From: Phycisphaerales bacterium UBA2402
GTDB taxonomy: Bacteria; Planctomycetota; Phycisphaerae; Phycisphaerales; UBA1924
Reading direction: 5' to 3'
NCBI GenBank assembly: GCA_002343715.1
Contig: DDSA01000225.1
Coordinates: forward strand, 358 to 16,472
DNA: 16,115 nt
Under the pieces are notes generated by a model. The model was not told where the DNA came from, did no database searches, and saw only the letters and a program-made list of their open reading frames with translations. Position 1 is the first letter of the stretch. Each line of letters begins with the position of its first letter. A program made the translations under genes and the position numbers. Below are positions 12,071 to 16,115 of the stretch, in pieces.

Positions 12071-14062
12071 TTGGCGGACACGAAGGGCATCCGGGCTGGA
12101 CGAGCGTTCGTCGAACTCGGCGTGAGCGACAAGCTCAGCGCCGGGCTTCGCCGCGCCCAGAAGCAGCTCGAAGCCTTCGGCGCTGGGCTGCGATCGGTTG
12201 GCATCCGCATGGCGGGGATCGGGGCGGCGGCGGTAACTTCCCTGTTCGGGGCGGCGCGGATGTTCGCCACAGTCGGTGACGACCTCGAGGAGATGAGCCA
12301 GCGCACCGGCGTGAGCGTGGAGGCCCTCTCCGAACTGGGCTTTGCAGCCGACATTGCGGGCAGCGACTTGGAGACGCTGGAAACCGGCATCAAGCACATG
12401 CAGCGCGCCATCGTTGAGGCGGCGGGCGGGTCCGAGTCCGCACAGCAGGCACTGGCGAAGCTCGGTGTCTCCGCAGCGGACCTGGCGGGCCTGTCGCCGG
12501 ACGAGCAGTTTAAGCGGATGGCCGACGGGATTGCCCGGATCGAGGACCCTGCGTTGCGGGTCGCGGTGGCGATGCAGATCTTCGGGCGCTCGGGCACGAA
12601 GCTGATCCCGCTCCTCGCAGGAGGTGCGGCCGGGATCGAGGCGCTCCAGGAGCAGGCCAGGCGGCTCGGCCTCACGATCAGCGCCGAAACCGCGCATGAC
12701 GCCGCGGAACTCAACGATGCGCTCGACAGCCTCTGGCGTGTGGTCAGGCAGGGCGTGTTCACCATCGGCTCGGCCCTCGCGCCCACGCTCAAGGAACTCG
12801 CCGAGCGGATCACCCGCATCATCGTCACCGCCACGGATTGGATCAAGCGCAACCGCGAGGTCGTGGTGTGGGCGTTGAAGGTGGCGGCGGCGGTCGCTGC
12901 CACGGGCATCGCGCTCATTGTGCTCGGCGTCGCCGTCTCCGGCATCGGTGCGGCACTTGGCCTGCTGGCTAGAGTCATCTCCGGGGTCGGCACGGTCTTT
13001 GGCATCATCGGCGCGGCGATCGGGGCGCTGCTCTCCCCCATCGGGCTGGTGGTTGCCGCCGTGGTTGGGCTGGGCGGGGCGTTGCTGGTCACCAGCGGCG
13101 CGGGCGGCGAGGCGCTGTCGTGGCTCATGGCACAGTTCACCCGCCTGCGGGACTGGGTGGGGAAGGTCGTTGGCGGCATCTCTGACGCACTTGCCGCCGG
13201 GGACATAACCCTCGCCGCGCAGGTGCTCTGGCTCAGCCTCAAGGTCATCTGGCAGCAGGGAGTTGCCGCTCTCAACAAGGCGTGGCTCGGCGCGAAGGAG
13301 TTCTTCGTTTCCACCGCATACTCCATGTGGTACGGGGCGCTTGCGGCGGCGGAGATCGTGTTCCACGCCCTCGAAGTCTCGTGGATCGAGACGACCTCGT
13401 TCCTCAGCAAGACATGGACGCGGTTCACCAGCGGCTTCCAGAAGGTTTGGGAGTCGGCCTCATCGTGGGTCGCCAAGCGCATGCTGGAGATCCAGGGGGC
13501 ATTCGACTCAGGGCTCGATGTTGAGGCCGCTAAGCGGGCGGTGGACCAGCAGCTTGAAGCGCGGTTCGCGGAGATCGATCAGGGGTCGCAGCGCGACCTC
13601 GCCGAGCGAGAGAGCCGCCGCGTCAGCGAGCGCGATCAGGCGGCCGCGATTCACGAAGCAACGCTGGCCGAGATCGGCCAGAGCTTCGAGGACGCGCAGG
13701 CGACGCTCAAAGCCAACACCGAAACGGGCATCGCGGAGTCGCAGGCCGCGCTCGACGAAGCAAAGCGGCGGTTGGAACAGGCGCTTGCCGAGGCCCGAGC
13801 CAAGCGCGAGGCGGCTGAAGCAGAGGGCGGGCCTTCGCGGCTGCCGGGCGACCTGCTCTCTCGGTTCGACGATCAGATCGACGGGCTGGGTGACCTGCTC
13901 GCCAAGGGGATCAGCGTTCGCGGAACGTTCAACGCGGCGGGCGCTGCGGGACTGGGCGGGGGTGACTCTGCGGAACGGACGGCGCGGGCGACGGAGCAGA
14001 CGGCCAAGAACACCAAGCGTCTCGTGGACGCGATGGGTACAGGCGGGCTGGCGTTTACCTGA
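12071..14062 (+). CDS. Tail tape measure protein (663 aa)
   Basis: It sets tail length and is ejected with DNA. Residues 1-70 carry the usual opening (AFVELGVSDKLSAGLRRAQK) and amphipathic GAGLRSVGIRMAGIGAAAVT. Residues 70-260 contain the tape-measure core with TGVSVEALSELGFAADIAG and QIFGRSGTKLIPLLAGGA. A long hydrophobic block of several membrane-like segments spans 267-341 (AAAVAATGIALIVLGVAVSG and neighbours), thought in this family to insert in the cell membrane during ejection. Residues 484-585 are a charged coiled coil; the C-terminus has the TEQTAKNTKRLVDA motif. The start is TTG at 12071, with GGAG 6 bases upstream. At about 1.5 Å per residue the tail would be roughly 100 nm. No lytic transglycosylase or peptidase domain is visible. 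Confidence 0.92.
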   Translation: MADTKGIRAGRAFVELGVSDKLSAGLRRAQKQLEAFGAGLRSVGIRMAGIGAAAVTSLFGAARMFATVGDDLEEMSQRTGVSVEALSELGFAADIAGSDLETLETGIKHMQRAIVEAAGGSESAQQALAKLGVSAADLAGLSPDEQFKRMADGIARIEDPALRVAVAMQIFGRSGTKLIPLLAGGAAGIEALQEQARRLGLTISAETAHDAAELNDALDSLWRVVRQGVFTIGSALAPTLKELAERITRIIVTATDWIKRNREVVVWALKVAAAVAATGIALIVLGVAVSGIGAALGLLARVISGVGTVFGIIGAAIGALLSPIGLVVAAVVGLGGALLVTSGAGGEALSWLMAQFTRLRDWVGKVVGGISDALAAGDITLAAQVLWLSLKVIWQQGVAALNKAWLGAKEFFVSTAYSMWYGALAAAEIVFHALEVSWIETTSFLSKTWTRFTSGFQKVWESASSWVAKRMLEIQGAFDSGLDVEAAKRAVDQQLEARFAEIDQGSQRDLAERESRRVSERDQAAAIHEATLAEIGQSFEDAQATLKANTETGIAESQAALDEAKRRLEQALAEARAKREAAEAEGGPSRLPGDLLSRFDDQIDGLGDLLAKGISVRGTFNAAGAAGLGGGDSAERTARATEQTAKNTKRLVDAMGTGGLAFT

Positions 14063-14074
14063 ATGGAGTGACGA

Positions 14075-14890
14075 GTGCCGATCGAGGTGCGTGAGAAATT
14101 CGATTCGCGGCGGCTCACCAAGGGGCAGAACCCCTCGGCCGAGCTGGCGTACATCGTTCTCGGCACAGACGATGACATCGCCGCCCGCGACGCGCTGGAA
14201 GATGAGGCCCCCGACATCTACGCAGGGTTGCCGCGCCAGACCGTCTCGATCGAACCCCTCGGCCCCGACCTCTGGGAGGGCACAGCTCGATACGGCCAGT
14301 CCTCGGGCAGCATCACCCCCGGTGGCGAGGCGGTGTACTCGTTCGATACCGGCGGAGGCACGCAGCACATCACGCAGTCGCTGGCGACGGTGCATCGGTA
14401 TCCCGCTCCGGGCGTCGGGGCCGCGCCGGACTTCAAGGGCGCGATCGGCGTCAGCGCCGACGGCGTCGAGGGTGTGGACATCACCGTGCCGGTGTTCAAC
14501 TTCACCGAGACGCACTACAAGCCCGACGAGGAAATCACCGGCGCGTACAAGGGCATCCTCTTCAATCTCACCGGGAAGGTGAACAGCGACACGTTCAAGG
14601 GCTTTCAGCCGGGCGAGGTGTTGTTCCTTGGGGCGACGGGGTCGAAGCGCACACAGCTCGGCGAGGACGCGGACTGGGAGATCACTTACCGGTTCGCGGG
14701 AAGCCCCAACGTCTCCGGCCTCACGATCGGCCCCATCACCGGCATCACCAAGAAAGGCTGGGAGTACCTGTGGGTGCGTTACGCCGACCAGGAGGACACG
14801 GCGGCGAAGGCAATCGTGAAGCGCCCGATCGCGGCGTACATCGAGCGGGTCTATGACGACGGCAGTTTCGCTGGCTTGGGGCTTGAATGA
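14075..14890 (+). CDS. Unassigned tail-region protein (271 aa), possible distal-tail component
   Basis: I do not recognise a named family. Residues 1-60 include a charged stretch (EVREKFDSRRLTKGQNPSAE) and a strand AYIVLGTDDD. The middle is strand-rich (TARYGQSSGSITPGGEAVYS; TQSLATVHRYPAP), then DFKGAIGVSADGVEGVDITV. The last third has FKGFQPGEVLFLGATGSKRT, WEITYRFAGSPNVSGLTIG and a KKGWEYLWVRYAD motif. There is no enzymatic motif or membrane segment. It starts at GTG 14075, GGAG 6 bases upstream, 12 bases after the tape-measure stop. Siphophages usually place the distal tail protein or lambda gpM-like protein here, so a tail-tip role is inferred from position only. Its long strand-rich body is compatible with a hub protein. 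Confidence 0.72.
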   Translation: MPIEVREKFDSRRLTKGQNPSAELAYIVLGTDDDIAARDALEDEAPDIYAGLPRQTVSIEPLGPDLWEGTARYGQSSGSITPGGEAVYSFDTGGGTQHITQSLATVHRYPAPGVGAAPDFKGAIGVSADGVEGVDITVPVFNFTETHYKPDEEITGAYKGILFNLTGKVNSDTFKGFQPGEVLFLGATGSKRTQLGEDADWEITYRFAGSPNVSGLTIGPITGITKKGWEYLWVRYADQEDTAAKAIVKRPIAAYIERVYDDGSFAGLGLE

Positions 14891-15900
14891 TGGGAGACGA
14901 CCTCCGCAAAGTCCGACCTGGCGAACCGCTCCGCGTCCCCGCGCGCGCGTACAACGCGTTCGTCGATGCGGCGCTCGACCTCAAGCGCCGTCAACAGGAC
15001 CGCTTCTCCGGCGATCTCCGTGACGGCGGGCGTCAGCATGGTGTCATTCCGGTCCGCAACGACTCAGGTTCGGACTTGGACCGCTATCACGTGCTGGCGA
15101 TCGACGGGCCGCTGTTCCCGCCCGGTGACGAGGGGCCGGAGAAGACCTTTCAGAACCGCATGGCGCTGAAGGGAATCGAGCCGGACGAAGAGACCGGTCC
15201 GGGCCGGTTCGTTGTGGCCCGCGAACCGATCATCGCGGGCGAGATGGGGCCGTGCGTCATCCACGGCGTCACGCCCGTGCGCATGTATGTCGAGGAGGAG
15301 GAACACGCCTTCGCGGACATCAAGCCCGGCGAGCGTGTGCTCGTCTCCGGCGGCTCGGGCGGCACCGCGATCCTCTGGAAGGAGGACGGCGTCGGCGAGA
15401 AGTGGGCCATCGTGGACATCGGGCGTCCGCGATCGGACAAGATCGTCGCCATCCTCGGCGAAGCAACGGAGATCACGGGCGAGCGGTTTCGGTGGCGCTA
15501 CCCGTGGGACGAAGCATCGATCGATGGCGATCCCGAGAGCGAGACGTTCGGGCGGTACATCAAAGTCGAGGACGGGCTCTCCTCCGCGGGCGACCCCGAC
15601 AAGTACGCCATCAACCGCTTCGAGAGCCACCACAGCGACGTGCCGGATCAGGAGCCGGAGGGCACCGACGGGTTCGGCGGCGTGCGGTCGTACTTCGTGC
15701 CGGGGCAGTTGGAGCCCTTCAACCCCGCCGGGTTCTGCCCGCGGAAGGCGGCGATCCCGATCCTGCGGCCCATCCTCAAGGGAGTGGCCGTGCAGATGAC
15801 CGCCGAACGCGACACGCGCGGCGTCACGGTGTGGTGCTTCCAGGCTCTCAACGGCATCGAGTTGGTGGAGTTCGACGTTCCGGTGTGGCTCTATGTCTGA
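14887..15900 (+). CDS. Unassigned virion-associated protein (337 aa)
   Basis: I do not recognise this family, although its opening (DLRKVRPGEPLRVPARAYNA) reads like a conserved element of phage proteins from related bacteria. After a helix (FVDAALDLKRRQQDRFS) it is almost wholly beta: HGVIPVRNDSGSDLDRYHVL, GRFVVAREPIIAGEMGPCVI, HGVTPVRMYVEEEEHAFADI, GERVLVSGGSGGTAILWKED. The C-terminal third has VQMTAERDTRGVTVWCFQAL and ends in a beta strand. The repeated strand-turn pattern suggests a tail-tip or fibre-like virion protein. There is no membrane segment, signal peptide or catalytic motif. ATG 14887 overlaps the previous stop by 4 bases; a second ATG at 14890 is equally possible. Its stop overlaps the next gene. 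Function unproved. Confidence 0.72.
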   Translation: MMGDDLRKVRPGEPLRVPARAYNAFVDAALDLKRRQQDRFSGDLRDGGRQHGVIPVRNDSGSDLDRYHVLAIDGPLFPPGDEGPEKTFQNRMALKGIEPDEETGPGRFVVAREPIIAGEMGPCVIHGVTPVRMYVEEEEHAFADIKPGERVLVSGGSGGTAILWKEDGVGEKWAIVDIGRPRSDKIVAILGEATEITGERFRWRYPWDEASIDGDPESETFGRYIKVEDGLSSAGDPDKYAINRFESHHSDVPDQEPEGTDGFGGVRSYFVPGQLEPFNPAGFCPRKAAIPILRPILKGVAVQMTAERDTRGVTVWCFQALNGIELVEFDVPVWLYV

Positions 15901-16115
15901 AACCCAAACCCCCATCCCGGTCGATCTCGAAGCCCGCCGCGAGCGCGAGCGTGGCAAGTACGTCGCGCTCGGCGGCACGCGTTACGGCTCAAGCAACCAC
16001 GGCCAGCACGCCTATTCGTTGGTGCAGGGGTTCAAGCCCCGGTTTGTGGTGGACTTCGGCTGCGGCCGAAACCTCTTCATACAGCACCTGCGGCGGCTGG
16101 GAATCGACGGTCTCG
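15893..16115 (+). CDS. Class I SAM-dependent methyltransferase, N-terminal part, truncated by window edge
   Basis: An open frame from ATG 15893 (overlapping the previous stop by 8 bases) runs off the end of the window, 74 codons in. It reads MSETQTPIPVDLEARRERER, then GTRYGSSNHGQHAYSLVQGF and the SAM-binding motif FVVDFGCGRNLFIQHLRRLG. The V-V-D-F-G-C-G motif I, followed by a helix, is diagnostic of the Rossmann-fold methyltransferase superfamily. The substrate cannot be told from this part. Unlike the beta-class DNA methylase at the left edge it has motif I first. Being inside the tail operon it may modify a virion protein or host surface molecule. Start chosen as the first ATG; there is no alternative nearby. 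Confidence 0.75.
   Translation, partial: MSETQTPIPVDLEARRERERGKYVALGGTRYGSSNHGQHAYSLVQGFKPRFVVDFGCGRNLFIQHLRRLGIDGL

Noticed and set aside
11612..13366. A 584-codon minus-strand open frame across the tail completion and tape-measure genes
   Set aside because: It lies opposite clear tail genes and has a biased Arg/Pro/His/Asp composition without any recognisable motif. The same reasoning removes the long antisense frames at 5565-6956, 6775-7917, 13508-14515 and 15064-15978.
13263..14582. A 439-codon plus-strand frame overlapping the tape-measure C-terminus
   Set aside because: The product is almost entirely Arg, Ser, Pro and Thr, and it conflicts with the coiled-coil-encoding tape-measure frame and the following gene.
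1..16115. Gene transfer agent instead of phage
   Set aside because: A GTA would also encode terminase, portal, capsid and tail genes. However, the TerS-like gene, DNA methylase and accessory operon beside the packaging genes fit a phage better. It is not fully excluded, because no replication, lysis or integration gene is visible.

Overview
The window is a densely packed block of structural and packaging genes from a tailed bacteriophage or prophage. DNA is GC-rich (roughly two thirds G+C by eye), and several genes use GTG or TTG starts behind strong Shine-Dalgarno sequences. Several proteins (the HARE-HTH protein, the protein with paired small domains at 1683-2216, the fused prohead protease/capsid protein, and the two unnamed proteins after the tape measure) look like types I associate with Planctomycetes (Phycisphaerae-like) prophages. 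That host assignment is recalled resemblance and is the least certain statement here. The long tail tube plus tape-measure module and absence of sheath genes point to a siphovirus-like particle with a lambda-type portal. No integrase, lysis gene, tRNA or CRISPR array is visible, so prophage versus free phage cannot be decided.

Layout. 1-885 (+): C-terminal part of a beta-class DNA methyltransferase, cut by the window edge. 894-2216 (-): a three-gene accessory operon (protein with two small domains, a histone-H1-like HARE-HTH protein, and an 80-residue acidic protein). 2217-2385: the only divergent intergenic region, with a GC hairpin in the leftward leader and two 11-bp direct repeats exactly 21 bp apart. 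2386-5085 (+): packaging, with a small Nu1/TerS-like protein, a large terminase whose N-terminus repeats that same small domain, and a NrdR-like zinc ribbon. 5185-9359 (+): head, with a gpW-like protein, portal, fused prohead protease/scaffold/major capsid protein, and a DUF2190-like decoration protein. 9376-12058 (+): head-tail joining, tail terminator, small beta protein, tail tube, tail assembly chaperone pair in two frames, and gp10-like tail completion protein. 12071-14062: tape measure. 14075-15900: two unrecognised proteins in the tail-tip position. 15893-16115: start of a class I SAM methyltransferase, cut by the right edge.

From 2386 onwards every gene is on the plus strand, with stop/start overlaps (ATGA or TGATG) at many junctions, so this is one late operon with translational coupling. 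Terminase packages DNA through the portal into a shell made by the protease-capsid fusion; the decoration protein stabilises it; connector and terminator proteins join it to a tail whose length is set by the 663-residue tape measure. The most interesting points are the duplicated N-terminal terminase domain, the direct repeats just upstream of it, an internal ribosome-binding site inside the protease-capsid fusion, the frame-switched tail chaperone, and a tail tip made of proteins I cannot assign.
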